Positions 45,495-54,303 are shown, numbered from the stretch's first letter. The stretch: 64,000 nt of DNA from Parabacteroides johnsonii DSM 18315 (GCF_025151045.1 NZ_CP102285.1:4464001-4528000); one strand, 5' to 3'. Notes: generated by a model from the letters alone, not told the origin. Numbers and translations: made by a program.

Positions 45495-46265
45495 TCAGGA
45501 GCATTTCGTGCAATCGAGAATTTCGGAATCGAACGCATCGTGAAGAGATTGTTTTTCGATGAATTCAGAAGAAAGTTGTTTGGTGTAGTCGATGATCCGG
45601 CCATCCAAACCATAACTGTGCAAGGTCTCAAGGATATCTTTCCGTCCATACAGCCTACAAGAAGTAGCATCTCCCGATATAGCTTTCCTTTCTGAGGCGG
45701 GCAATTGACTCAAATCCTGTGTCGGACCGTCCAGCCATGTGTCGACAAGTAATGCCCTTCCTCCGGGTTTCAAGACGCGGTGGATCTCCTGCATTCCTTT
45801 TTCATCTTCCGGTACGCAATAGAGCACGTGCGAACAAATAATCAAGTCGAATGTGTTGTCGGCGTATGGCATCTGTGTGATGTCGCACTGGTAGGTCGCT
45901 ACGTTCGGATTGATGTCGGCATCGTGATAGACCGAGACATGAGGAGAACTCTTCAGGAAATCTTTCAACCCTTTGACCGGGGCAAAATGGAGGATACTTA
46001 TCGGTCTTTCCGTCTTGTCGAGTATTTCGTTCCGGAGATACATACACAATATCCGGGTTCGTTCCAATGATAGGCAATGCAGGCATTTGATATTTTTGCG
46101 TGGCCCTTTGTCGCCATGCGAAAGGAAGCGGCGGGATGATTTGCCGCAACAACAGCATTCATATCGGTCGCCCTTCAAAAATGCGGCCTCTATTTTATAA
46201 AGGGCATAATGAAGAGCGATCCGTTGTTTCTCACTCAGCAGCTTTCTGTATAGGCTTTTGATCAT
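45495..46265 (-). CDS. Class I SAM-dependent methyltransferase with N-terminal Cys cluster
   Basis: A 256-residue protein. Residues about 33-70 form a metal-binding-like knuckle with Cys37-40 (YECCCCG) and Cys61/Cys64 (CLHC), as in zinc ribbons. The Rossmann methyltransferase domain follows: ILHFAPVKGLKDFL replaces the usual DLGCGTG motif I, HDADINPNVATY is the second strand, CDITQMPYADNTFDLIICSHVL is the SAM/adenine segment, and MQEIHRVLKPGGRALLVDTW is motif III. Proteins of this kind in Bacteroidales often act on cell-surface sugars or lipids; the substrate is not known here. It precedes no obvious partner and is just upstream of the argS stop region on the same strand. Confidence 0.8.
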   Translation of the reverse strand: MIKSLYRKLLSEKQRIALHYALYKIEAAFLKGDRYECCCCGKSSRRFLSHGDKGPRKNIKCLHCLSLERTRILCMYLRNEILDKTERPISILHFAPVKGLKDFLKSSPHVSVYHDADINPNVATYQCDITQMPYADNTFDLIICSHVLYCVPEDEKGMQEIHRVLKPGGRALLVDTWLDGPTQDLSQLPASERKAISGDATSCRLYGRKDILETLHSYGLDGRIIDYTKQLSSEFIEKQSLHDAFDSEILDCTKCS

Positions 46266-46280
46266 GATCTTTGCTTATTA

Positions 46281-48074
46281 TTACATTCTTTCCGGAACCT
46301 CGATCCCCAATAACGACATGGCCGATTTGACAATCTTGGCTACGTTGGCGGAGAGGACAAGGCGGAACTCCTTCACTTCTTCATTCTCTTCGCGGAGGAT
46401 AGAGAAATCGTGATAGAACTGGTTGTATTCTTTTACCAGGTCGTACGTGTAGTTGGCGATGAGGGCGGGGCTGTATTCCTTTCCTGCTTCGCGAACGACG
46501 GAAGCGTAGTCGGCTATCATCTGGATCAGGTTTTCTTCCTTTTCGGAGATAGTAGTCGTTGTCGGTAGTTGTTCCGGTAAAACGATGCCCTGCTCGGCTG
46601 CTTTACGCAAAACGGAACGGATGCGGGCGTAGGTGTATTGGATGAACGGACCGGTATTACCGTTGAAGTCGATCGATTCTTTCGGGTTGAAGGTCATGTT
46701 CTTGCGCGGATCCACTTTCAGAATGAAATATTTCAAGGAACCGAGGCCGACCATGCGGGCAATGTTTTCGGCTTCTTCCGGTGTCATCTCGTCCATTTTG
46801 CCCAACTCCTGCGAGATTTCGCGGGCTGTACCCACCATCTCTTCCATCAGGTCGTCGGCATCGACAACCGTTCCTTCGCGGCTTTTCATCTTGCCTTCCG
46901 GCAGTTCGACCATGCCGTAAGAGAAATGTACAAGGCCTTTGCCGAATTCGAAACCTAATTTATCCAACAGGATGGACAATACCTGAAAATGGTAGTTCTG
47001 TTCGTTTCCTACCACATAGATCATTTTGTTGATAGGATAGTCGTCGAAACGCAATTTGGCAGTTCCGATATCCTGTGTCATGTAGACGGAAGTGCCGTCG
47101 GCACGGAGCAGCAGTTTTTCATCCAGGCCGTCTTTTGTCAGGTCAGCCCATACGGAACCGTCTTCACGGCGGTAGAAAATGCCCTTGTCGAGTCCTTCCA
47201 GCACTTTGCCCTTACCTTCCAGGTAGGTCTGTGATTCGTAATAGATCTTATCGAAGTTTACGCCCATCATTTTGTATGTCTCGTCGAATCCGGCGTACAC
47301 CCAGTTGTTCATCATTTCCCAAAGAGCACGTACCTCCTTGTCGCCGGCTTCCCATTTGCGGAGCATATCGCGTGCTTCGGCCATCAGGGGAGAAGCGGCT
47401 TCGGCTTCTTCTTTTGTCATGCCTTTTGCTTCGAGAGCGGCAGTCTCTTCTTTCAGTTTATTGCTGAAAAGGACATAGAAATCACCGATCAGGTGGTCGC
47501 CTTTCTTGCCGGCCGTTTCGGGAGTCACGCCGTTGCCCCATTTCTGCCAGGCGAGCATGGACTTGCAGATATGGATACCGCGGTCGTTTACGATGTTCGT
47601 CTTTACCACTTTATTGCCGTTTGCCTTCATGATCTCGGACAGGCTGTAACCCAACAGGTTGTTGCGTACGTGTCCGAGGTGGAGCGGCTTGTTGGTATTG
47701 GGGGAAGAATATTCGATCATAACCAGCGGAGACTGTTCCGTTACGGGAACGATCCCGTATGACGGCTGTCCGTTGATCCCGTTTAATAAATCGATCCAGC
47801 AGGCACAAGCGATGGTCAGGTTGAGGAATCCTTTGATTACATTAAATTCGGCTACAGCCGGTTCATGCCGGAGCAGGTATTCGCCAATTTCCTGGGCTGT
47901 CTGTTCCGGTGATTTCTTCGACATGCGGAGGAAGGGAAAAACTACCAGAGTCAGATGTCCTTTGAACTCTTTTTTTGTCTTTTGCAGTTGCACCTGGTTG
48001 GCCGTTACATCGGCGCCATACAGTTCTTTTATGCCGGTAATAATCGCACCGGTAATCTGTTGTTCGATAACCAT
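46281..48074 (-). CDS. argS: Arginine--tRNA ligase
   Basis: A 597-residue class I aminoacyl-tRNA synthetase. The N-terminal Add-1 domain (residues 1-110) is followed by the HIGH-type signature HLGHVRNN within SSPNTNKPLHLGHV, the KxxKS-equivalent region (GKMKSREGTVV), and the C-terminal DALR anticodon-binding domain (LVKEYNQFYHD, then AKIVKSAMSLLGIEVPERM). It charges tRNA-Arg, including the tRNA-Arg(CCU) at 8647. A -7-like box TACCTTTG lies on the reverse strand at 48111-48118. Confidence 0.96.
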   Translation of the reverse strand: MVIEQQITGAIITGIKELYGADVTANQVQLQKTKKEFKGHLTLVVFPFLRMSKKSPEQTAQEIGEYLLRHEPAVAEFNVIKGFLNLTIACACWIDLLNGINGQPSYGIVPVTEQSPLVMIEYSSPNTNKPLHLGHVRNNLLGYSLSEIMKANGNKVVKTNIVNDRGIHICKSMLAWQKWGNGVTPETAGKKGDHLIGDFYVLFSNKLKEETAALEAKGMTKEEAEAASPLMAEARDMLRKWEAGDKEVRALWEMMNNWVYAGFDETYKMMGVNFDKIYYESQTYLEGKGKVLEGLDKGIFYRREDGSVWADLTKDGLDEKLLLRADGTSVYMTQDIGTAKLRFDDYPINKMIYVVGNEQNYHFQVLSILLDKLGFEFGKGLVHFSYGMVELPEGKMKSREGTVVDADDLMEEMVGTAREISQELGKMDEMTPEEAENIARMVGLGSLKYFILKVDPRKNMTFNPKESIDFNGNTGPFIQYTYARIRSVLRKAAEQGIVLPEQLPTTTTISEKEENLIQMIADYASVVREAGKEYSPALIANYTYDLVKEYNQFYHDFSILREENEEVKEFRLVLSANVAKIVKSAMSLLGIEVPERM

Positions 48075-48200
48075 ATTCGTTTAGTATATGTTCGGATTTA
48101 TTTTGTCTACAAAGGTACAGGTTTATTTTGTAAAAACCATAAGATTGGTGTGGGTTGGAAAGAGATAACTATGATTTGATAAAGTAACCGGCATGCAATA

Positions 48201-48232
48201 AAAAAGGCATTCCGATGGTGGAGTGCCTTTTT
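48201..48232. terminator. Terminator after the HU gene
   Basis: AAAAAGGCA (48201-48209) pairs with TGCCTTTTT (48224-48232) plus four inner pairs, loop of 6 nt. On the reverse strand it lies just after the HU stop and is followed by T residues. Confidence 0.85.
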
Positions 48233-48255
48233 ACTATTGAGAGTGTGAGACTAAT

Positions 48256-48528
48256 TTACTTGATGATTTCTGTCAATTCGGCGCCAGCTTTAAATTTAAC
48301 TGATTTGCGTGCCGGAATTTCGATTGGTTGTTTAGTCTTCGGGTTAACACCTTTACGTGCAGCTTTTTCAGCAACAGAGAAAGAACCAAAACCTAAAAGG
48401 GCTACTTTGCCGCCTTCTTTTAATTCACTAGATACTGTTTCAACAAAAGCTTCTACAGCTTTCTTTGCATCAACTTTGCTTAAACCGGATTTTTCCGCTA
48501 CAGCATTGATAAATTCTGTTTTGTTCAT
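48256..48528 (-). CDS. HU-family DNA-binding protein
   Basis: A 90-residue nucleoid protein. It opens MNKTEFINAVAEKSGLSK and has the DNA-bending arm around GFGSFSVAEKAARKGVNPKT with PARKSVKFKAG, the hallmark HU/IHF C-terminal part. It binds and bends DNA with low sequence specificity. Monocistronic, with a canonical promoter and terminator. Whether it is the main HU or a second copy cannot be seen from this window. Confidence 0.95.
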   Translation of the reverse strand: MNKTEFINAVAEKSGLSKVDAKKAVEAFVETVSSELKEGGKVALLGFGSFSVAEKAARKGVNPKTKQPIEIPARKSVKFKAGAELTEIIK

Positions 48529-48585
48529 GATGGTTTGATAATTAATATATTAAACAATTTTTGTGATAGCCTAAAAAGTCGGTGT

Positions 48586-48616
48586 CAAATGTAATTCTAT
48601 TTTGATATATCGCAAA
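48586..48616 (-). promoter_or_regulatory. Bacteroidetes-type promoter of the HU gene
   Basis: On the reverse strand TTTG (48613-48616), a 19-bp spacer and TACATTTG (48586-48593) fit the consensus precisely, placing the start of transcription about 50 bp before the HU ATG. Confidence 0.75.
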
Positions 48617-48661
48617 GAAAAAAAGAGTTTTTTTTATTGATTTACTATGTTTTAGTGCTAT

Positions 48662-48696
48662 TTTGTCAGAAAACTACCAAAATATATATACCTTTG
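48662..48696 (+). promoter_or_regulatory. Putative promoter of the rhomboid operon
   Basis: TACCTTTG (48689-48696) matches the -7 box. TTTG at 48662-48665 may be the -33 box, with a longer 23-bp spacer. It lies 20 bp before the first rhomboid gene. Confidence 0.5.
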
Positions 48697-48715
48697 TCCT
48701 TAAATTGATAAATAT

Positions 48716-49426
48716 ATGATGAATCAAAATAGTTCGGGATTCCTGAGCAGCATCCCGATGGTTACGAAAAACCTTATCATTATCAACCTGTTGTTTTGGG
48801 TAGCGAGCCTTGTTTTGCCTAAAGTCGGGATTGATTTAGTTCAGTTATTCGGACTACACTTTCCGGGTGTGAAGGATTTCTATCCTTTTCAGTTTGTGAC
48901 TTATATGTTCATGCATGATACCCATTCGTTTGCGCACGTGTTTTTCAATATGTTCGGTGTGTATATGTTCGGGCGTGTGCTGGAGAATGTCTGGGGACCG
49001 AAGCGCTTCCTGACCTTTTACATGGTGACGGGTATCGGTGCGGGTATCACGCAGGAGCTGGTTTGGCTGTATTCCGTTCATTCTTTCGCAAGTGCGAACG
49101 GGGTTACGCTGGCACAGCTGGTTGCAGGGGATCCTTCGTTAAACTATCTGATTACGATCGGTGCTTCGGGTTCTGTATTCGGTATTTTGCTGGCGTTTGC
49201 CATGTTATTCCCGAATGTCCCGTTGTATCTGATGTTCATCCCGATTCCTATCAAAGCCAAATACTTCGTGATCTTTTACGGATTGGCCGAATTGTTTATG
49301 GGGGTTGCTAACAACGGTGGTGATTCGGTGGCGCATTTTGCACATTTGGGTGGTATGTTGTTCGGTTATTTCCTGGTTCGATATTGGAAAAAGAAAGATA
49401 TAGGCAATGGGCGATATTTTTATTAA
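48716..49426 (+). CDS. Rhomboid-family intramembrane serine protease (first)
   Basis: A 236-residue inner-membrane protease with six membrane helices. The nucleophile Ser lies in TIGASGSVFGILLAF (GASGS) and the catalytic His in VAHFAHLGGMLFGYFLVRYW. The amphipathic HVFFNMFGVYMFGRVLENVWG segment is also conserved. Rhomboids cleave membrane proteins inside the bilayer. The stop overlaps the start of the next rhomboid by 20 bp, so the two are coupled. Confidence 0.92.
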   Translation: MMNQNSSGFLSSIPMVTKNLIIINLLFWVASLVLPKVGIDLVQLFGLHFPGVKDFYPFQFVTYMFMHDTHSFAHVFFNMFGVYMFGRVLENVWGPKRFLTFYMVTGIGAGITQELVWLYSVHSFASANGVTLAQLVAGDPSLNYLITIGASGSVFGILLAFAMLFPNVPLYLMFIPIPIKAKYFVIFYGLAELFMGVANNGGDSVAHFAHLGGMLFGYFLVRYWKKKDIGNGRYFY

Positions 49427-50285
49427 TCTCAAACGGACTTTCAATTCCGGTAATATCCTGGCAAAACTGATTTATATCAATGTCGGGTTGTTTGTTATTA
49501 TACGGTTGACAAGTGTGATCCTGATGCTGTTCAATCTGAGTGGTTTCCCGTTTTTGCAGTATCTACAGGTGCCTTCGTCTCCCGAATTGCTTCTGTACCG
49601 ACCGTGGACGATCATCACTTATATGTTCACGCATTTCGACTTCTTGCATATTCTGTTTAATATGCTGTGGTTATATTGGTTTGGCGGTTTGTTCCTTACT
49701 TTTTTCAGTGAGCGGCAATTAGGAGGTTTGTATCTGTTGGGAGGTATTGCCGGGGCGGTCTTGTTTCTTGTGGCATACAACATATTCCCTTATTTCCGTA
49801 CAGTTGCTGCTTATAGTTATTTGATGGGTGCGTCAGCTTCGGTTATGGCCATTGTGTTTGCCGTCTCTTTCTACCGGAAAGATTTGGAGATCAGTCTGTT
49901 CCTGATCGGAAGGATCAAGCTGATTTATCTGGCCCTGTTTACATTTGTGATAGACTTGCTGGCCATTACATCGACGAATGCCGGCGGCCATATCGCCCAT
50001 ATCGGAGGAGCGTTGTTCGGTATTTGGTTTGCTGCCCGGATCAAGGAAGGCAAAGATTTGACAGCCCCTATGAACCGCCTGCTCGACTGGGTGGTGAATC
50101 TGGGAAAAAGGAAACCCAAGATGCGTGTGACCTATAAACGTCCGGAGACCGATTATGAATATAATGCCCGTAAACATCGGGAAACAGTCGATCTGGATGC
50201 AATATTGGATAAATTAAAACGTTCCGGTTACGAAAGCCTTTCGGCAGAAGAAAAGAAAAAACTATTTGAGGCTAGCAAAAAATGA
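49407..50285 (+). CDS. Rhomboid-family intramembrane serine protease (second)
   Basis: A 292-residue paralogue. The membrane part has HFDFLHILFNMLWLYWFGGLF, the nucleophile Ser in LMGASASVMAIVF (GASAS) and the His in GGHIAHIGGALFGIW. A cytoplasmic tail of about 80 residues ends in DLDAILDKLKRSGYESLSAEEKKKLFEASKK, a helical pattern also found in other Bacteroidetes rhomboids and absent from the first copy. It overlaps the first rhomboid by 20 bp and the next gene by 4 bp. Confidence 0.9.
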   Translation: MGDIFINLKRTFNSGNILAKLIYINVGLFVIIRLTSVILMLFNLSGFPFLQYLQVPSSPELLLYRPWTIITYMFTHFDFLHILFNMLWLYWFGGLFLTFFSERQLGGLYLLGGIAGAVLFLVAYNIFPYFRTVAAYSYLMGASASVMAIVFAVSFYRKDLEISLFLIGRIKLIYLALFTFVIDLLAITSTNAGGHIAHIGGALFGIWFAARIKEGKDLTAPMNRLLDWVVNLGKRKPKMRVTYKRPETDYEYNARKHRETVDLDAILDKLKRSGYESLSAEEKKKLFEASKK

Positions 50286-51403
50286 GCGAGCGGTTTAAAG
50301 CGATCAGGATTCTGTTTAAATCTGTAGTCGGTACTGCCAATGTGATAGTGATCCTGCTATTCATTGCTTCGGCCTTCTCGGACAGGATTTCACCGGACAG
50401 GAGTGTGCTCTTCTCTTATCTTGGGTTGGGATTTCCTGTGTTCTGCGTTTTGAACCTCTGTTTTGTTATTTATTGGCTGTTCCTTTGGGAGTGGCGGTTC
50501 GTATTGGTCGGACTATGTTCGTTTCTGATCTGTAAGGGGCCTGTAACCCGTTATTTCCCTTTCCATGACAGAATGAGCGATATCCCGAAAGAGAACGTAC
50601 TGAAAGTCTTGACTTATAATGTCATGGGATTCGGTTATAAAGGCCATACGGAAGATTCTCCGAATCCGATCATACGGTATATTGCGAATTCCGGTGCGGA
50701 TATCGTATGTCTGCAGGAATATGCAGTAGGTACTTCCAAGAACTTTTTGACGAATCAGAAGATCGCCAATGCCTTGAAGATGTATAGGTATCGCTCCATT
50801 ATCCCGATCGGAACCTCCGGTACGCTCAAATTCAATATAGCCGTGTTTTCCAAATACCCGATCTCCAAGTCCCGTAAGATCAAGTATGAGAGCTCTTTCA
50901 ACGGCTCGTCCATCCATGAACTGAATATAAACGGAAAGAAGCTGACTTTAATCAATAACCACCTGGAATCGTTCAAGCTGACGATGGAGGACCGGAGCCA
51001 TTACTCCGCATTTATCAAGAATCTGAATTCCGAAACGCTCGACGGCCTGAGAAGTTCCATCGAACAGAAGTTGGGGCCGGCCTTCCAGATACGTGCCCGC
51101 CAGGCGAGAGCAGTTGCCGAGGAAATTAAAAAGATCGATACCGATTATATATTGGTCTGCGGTGACTTCAACGATACACCTATTTCTTATGCCCATCGTA
51201 CGATCCAGGGACCTTTGAAAGATGCTTATGCCGCTTCTGGCCGTGGTGTCGGAGTTACTTACAATGAAAACTTCTTCTGGTTCCGGATCGACAATATCCT
51301 GCATTCCGCCAACATGAAACCAATCAACTGCACGATCGACAAGGTTCGTTATTCCGACCATTATCCGATGTGGTGTTATTTGCAATTGAAAGAGGGTGAT
51401 TGA
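50282..51403 (+). CDS. Membrane-anchored endonuclease/exonuclease/phosphatase family protein
   Basis: A 373-residue protein. Three membrane helices (VIVILLFIASAFS, VLFSYLGLGFPVFCVL, WRFVLVGLCSFLI) lead to an EEP-fold domain from about residue 105: LTYNVMGFG, DIVCLQEYA (metal Glu), HELNINGKKLTLINNHLES, CGDFNDTPIS (GDFN) and the closing SDHYPM (catalytic Asp-His). The family includes DNases, sphingomyelinases and phosphoinositide phosphatases, so the substrate is open. An ATGA overlap with the second rhomboid indicates one transcript of three genes. Confidence 0.85.
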   Translation: MSERFKAIRILFKSVVGTANVIVILLFIASAFSDRISPDRSVLFSYLGLGFPVFCVLNLCFVIYWLFLWEWRFVLVGLCSFLICKGPVTRYFPFHDRMSDIPKENVLKVLTYNVMGFGYKGHTEDSPNPIIRYIANSGADIVCLQEYAVGTSKNFLTNQKIANALKMYRYRSIIPIGTSGTLKFNIAVFSKYPISKSRKIKYESSFNGSSIHELNINGKKLTLINNHLESFKLTMEDRSHYSAFIKNLNSETLDGLRSSIEQKLGPAFQIRARQARAVAEEIKKIDTDYILVCGDFNDTPISYAHRTIQGPLKDAYAASGRGVGVTYNENFFWFRIDNILHSANMKPINCTIDKVRYSDHYPMWCYLQLKEGD

Positions 51404-51472
51404 AAATAAGAAATCGGTTGCAGGAAACTGATTTTTTTCATATCTTACCAGCCTAATTAAATTAAGGCGATC

Positions 51473-51967
51473 ATGACAAGCACAATCTTCCTTACGGTGG
51501 CCCTCGTTGCTACGGCGATCTTTCTGATTCAGTTTATTGTCTCCATCTTTTTTGGTGAAATCGATACGGATGTCGATATGGATGCCGATATCGGCAGTGT
51601 CATTTCTTTTAAGGGACTGACGCATTTCTGCATCGGTATGGGATGGTATATGTATATCACACAGGGAACGGAGATCTCGTCTTATGTGGCCGGTATTCTG
51701 GTAGGACTTGTCTTTGTGTTTGTTCTCTGGTTCCTGTATAAGAAAGCTTGGCAATTGCAGAAAGAGAATAAGCCGGAGAAACCGGAAGCTTTGTTGGGGA
51801 GGGAGTGCACGATCTATGCGCATGATGGGGATCGCTATATTGTGCAGATTGCCGTTAATGGAGCCTTGCGTGAAATGGATGTCCGCTCGCTTGAGAACCG
51901 GAAATATCAGACCGGTGACAGGGCTGCGATCGTCAAAGTGGAATCGGGAATTATGTATATTCAGTAA
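51473..51967 (+). CDS. NfeD-like membrane protein with OB-fold
   Basis: A 164-residue membrane protein. It has an N-terminal helix (TIFLTVALVATAIFLIQFIV), an acidic DTDVDMDADIGS loop, a second hairpin of helices (SYVAGILVGLVFVFVLWFLY), and an OB-fold domain (residues about 100-164: LLGRECTIYAHDGDRYIVQI, GDRAAIVKVESGIMYIQ). The OB domain is characteristic of NfeD proteins, which are nearly always encoded beside a flotillin. The flotillin gene follows 20 bp later. Confidence 0.82.
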   Translation: MTSTIFLTVALVATAIFLIQFIVSIFFGEIDTDVDMDADIGSVISFKGLTHFCIGMGWYMYITQGTEISSYVAGILVGLVFVFVLWFLYKKAWQLQKENKPEKPEALLGRECTIYAHDGDRYIVQIAVNGALREMDVRSLENRKYQTGDRAAIVKVESGIMYIQ

Positions 51968-51987
51968 ATAACAAATCTATTAAAATT

Positions 51988-53616
51988 ATGACACAGGAAA
52001 TGTTAATCATGGTCGCTATATTGGTTGTAGTGGTCATCATTTCGTTTATCGGTATCCTCTCGCGTTACAGGAAATGTAAGAGTGATGAGGTATTGGTGGT
52101 TTATGGTAAAACTTCAGGGGAAAAGTCTGCCAAGCTTTATCATGGAGGTGCTGCTTTCGTATGGCCGATCATTCAAGGATACGAATTCCTCTCCATGAAA
52201 CCTTTGCAGATCGATTGTAAACTGACCGGCGCCTTGTCTGCCCAGAATATCCGCGTGGACGTGCCGACAACTATTACGGTTGCCATCAGTACCGATCCCG
52301 AAGTGATGCAGAACGCAGCCGAACGTTTGCTCGGGTTGCAGTCTGAAGACAAACAAAACTTGATTACGGATGTCGTTTACGGGCAGATGCGTCTGGTGAT
52401 TGCCGATATGACAATCGAGGAATTGAATTCCGATCGTGATAAATTCCTGTCCAAGGTACGCGAGAATATCGATACGGAACTTCGCAAGTTCGGTCTTTAT
52501 CTGATGAATATCAACATCAGTGATATTCGTGATGCCGCCAACTATATCGTCAATCTCGGTAAAGAAGCCGAAAGCAAAGCCTTGAACGAGGCGCAGGCCA
52601 ACATCGAAGAACAGGAAAAGTTAGGAGCCATCAAAATTGCCAACCAGATTAAGGAACGTGAAACAAAAGTTGCCGAAACCCGCAAGGATCAGGATATCGC
52701 TATTGCCGAAACCAAGAAGCAGCAGGAGATCTCGGTGGCCAATGCCGATAAGGATCGTATCTCTCAGGTAGCCATCGCCAATGCCGAAAAGGAGTCTCAG
52801 GTTGCAAAAGCAGAGGCCGAGAAGAATATTAATATCGAGAAGGCCAATACGGAAAAGGAAAGCCGTATTGCCGAACTGAACTCCGATATGGAAATCAAAA
52901 AGGCCGATGCAGAGAAGAAAGCCGCCATCGGACGAAATGAAGCCGGTAAAGATATCGCACTTTCTAATTCCGAACTTGCCGTGACACAGGCGGATGCCGA
53001 TAAAAAAGCTGGTGAAGCCGCTGCCCGTTCGGAAGCCGCTGTCCAGGCTGCCCGCGAGATTGCCCAGAAGGAAGTGGAAGAAGCAAAGGCAAAAAAGGTC
53101 GAATCAGCTTTGAAAGCCCAAAAGATCGTTCCTGCCGAAGTTGCTAAACAGGAAGCTATCCTGCAAGCCGATGCTGTTGCCGAAAAGACAATCCGTGAAG
53201 CGGAAGCACGCGCGAAGGCCCTGTTGGCACAGGCAGAGGCCGAAGCCTCTGCCATCCGTATGAAGCTGGAAGCCGAGGCTGACGGTAAGAAGAAGTCATT
53301 ATTGGCCGAAGCCGATGGCTTCCGGGCGATGGTCGAAGCTGCCGAATCGAATCCGGCGATTGCGATCCAGTACAAGATGGTCGACCAGTGGAAAGAGATC
53401 GCAGGCGAACAGGTGAAGGCATTCGAGCATATCAACCTAGGCAATATTACTGTATTCGATGGTGGAAATGGCGCTACCGGCAACTTCCTTAACCAACTGG
53501 TGAAGACGGTCGCTCCGAGTCTCGGCGTATTAGATAAACTGCCGATCGGTGAAACCGTCAAGAACATCATCAAGCCGGACGAGAAAGATAAGGATGCCCC
53601 GGCTCCTACATTATAG
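51988..53616 (+). CDS. Flotillin-family membrane scaffold protein
   Basis: A 542-residue protein. It begins with a single hydrophobic hairpin (MLIMVAILVVVVIISFIGIL), then an SPFH/PHB domain (EVLVVYGK, GQMRLVIADMTIEELNSDRDKF), then a long coiled coil of Glu/Ala/Lys repeats (residues about 195-450, with ANAEKESQVAKAEAEKN and EARAKALLAQAEAEASA), and ends with a short flexible tail. This is the flotillin plan: a lipid-raft-like scaffold that, with NfeD, organises membrane proteins. It is the last gene of the NfeD/flotillin pair and is followed by a strong hairpin. Confidence 0.93.
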   Translation: MTQEMLIMVAILVVVVIISFIGILSRYRKCKSDEVLVVYGKTSGEKSAKLYHGGAAFVWPIIQGYEFLSMKPLQIDCKLTGALSAQNIRVDVPTTITVAISTDPEVMQNAAERLLGLQSEDKQNLITDVVYGQMRLVIADMTIEELNSDRDKFLSKVRENIDTELRKFGLYLMNINISDIRDAANYIVNLGKEAESKALNEAQANIEEQEKLGAIKIANQIKERETKVAETRKDQDIAIAETKKQQEISVANADKDRISQVAIANAEKESQVAKAEAEKNINIEKANTEKESRIAELNSDMEIKKADAEKKAAIGRNEAGKDIALSNSELAVTQADADKKAGEAAARSEAAVQAAREIAQKEVEEAKAKKVESALKAQKIVPAEVAKQEAILQADAVAEKTIREAEARAKALLAQAEAEASAIRMKLEAEADGKKKSLLAEADGFRAMVEAAESNPAIAIQYKMVDQWKEIAGEQVKAFEHINLGNITVFDGGNGATGNFLNQLVKTVAPSLGVLDKLPIGETVKNIIKPDEKDKDAPAPTL

Positions 53617-53626
53617 TATATGAGAA

Positions 53627-53668
53627 ATTCCCCTATAAAGAAACCATCGTTTCTCTATAGGGGAATTC
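53627..53668. terminator. Strong hairpin terminator after the flotillin gene
   Basis: AATTCCCCTATA (53627-53638) pairs with TATAGGGGAATT (53656-53667), and the inner AGAAAC/GTTTCT arms extend the stem across one mismatch. The loop is short. It is followed by CTTGTTTC rather than a long T run; it lies 11 bp past the stop. Confidence 0.75.
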
Positions 53669-53670
53669 TT

Positions 53671-53754
53671 GTTTCATACCGATGGAACTTTTGTTTCATG
53701 CGGATGAAACTTATGTTCCATGCTTATGGAATTAATTTTTCATGCTACAGTTCT
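53671..53754. repeat. 22-bp tandem array of small palindromes
   Basis: Three units start at 53671, 53693 and 53715, exactly 22 bp apart. Each is an 18-bp palindrome (GTTTCATNCNNATGAAAC type) plus a 4-bp AT spacer. Unit 2 has GTTTCAT/ATGAAAC and unit 3 has GTTCCAT/ATGGAAT, so a T-A pair is replaced by C-G with both arms changed. Unit 1 has one T-G pair. A fourth, decayed unit runs from 53737 into the 3' end of the DUF4468 gene. The array lies between convergent genes. Confidence 0.7.
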
Positions 53755-54296
53755 GCATCGTTTACTGCATCCAGGATATCGGCGAACAGGTTCTCGACGA
53801 AGAAGAACGTGGCGTTGCAGAACAGCTTCGGGTCCTTGATCAAGGCAACTGTATTGCTTTTGCCATTATTGGCGATTACGCTTTCTGCAGAATACGTTTT
53901 GAACTTCTTATTGTTCAGAGGATCGTATTGGTAAACGATATTGCTTACTTCAGCCGAGTAACTGTTGTCATGGCAGCTGATCTTCATCTTGTATTTGATG
54001 ATCGTTTTGTCCGTGTCATTCAACAGCATCTCGACTTTGGAAGAAACATTGATAGTCCCTTTCGACTTCTTGGAGTTGACATTCGACAGGAATACATCTT
54101 TTGCATAGCTTTTCTTCGCCCATTGATTGATTACTTCGAATATCTGGTCCTGGCTCATATCATTCACATGGACAGTGTCGCGATAGCATACTTTCCCGTT
54201 TTTCATCGGAGCACACTCGTCGACTTCACCTTTATGTCCCTGTGCCATTGCCAGCGCAGGGAACATAATCAATAGAAGGAAAAACAGTTTTTTCAT
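53745..54296 (-). CDS. DUF4468-type exported protein (short)
   Basis: A 183-residue protein with a cleavable signal peptide (LLLIMFPALAMAQ). The mature part has the DUF4468 plan: APMKNGKVCYRDTVHVNDM, then SQDQIFEVINQWAKKSYAKD helix, SKGTINVSSKVEMLL and KYKMKISCHDNSYSAEVSNIVYQYD strands, resembling a TATA-box-binding-like fold. Function is unknown in the family. It is the second of two adjacent DUF4468 genes and ends in the array of palindromes. Confidence 0.82.
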   Translation of the reverse strand: MKKLFFLLLIMFPALAMAQGHKGEVDECAPMKNGKVCYRDTVHVNDMSQDQIFEVINQWAKKSYAKDVFLSNVNSKKSKGTINVSSKVEMLLNDTDKTIIKYKMKISCHDNSYSAEVSNIVYQYDPLNNKKFKTYSAESVIANNGKSNTVALIKDPKLFCNATFFFVENLFADILDAVNDAEL

Positions 54297-54303
54297 ATCC
54301 TGG

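Noticed and set aside
53671-53754. CRISPR array as an explanation for the 22-bp periodic repeat
   Set aside because: Units are palindromes separated by only 4 bp, with no unique spacers of 25-40 bp and no cas genes in the window.
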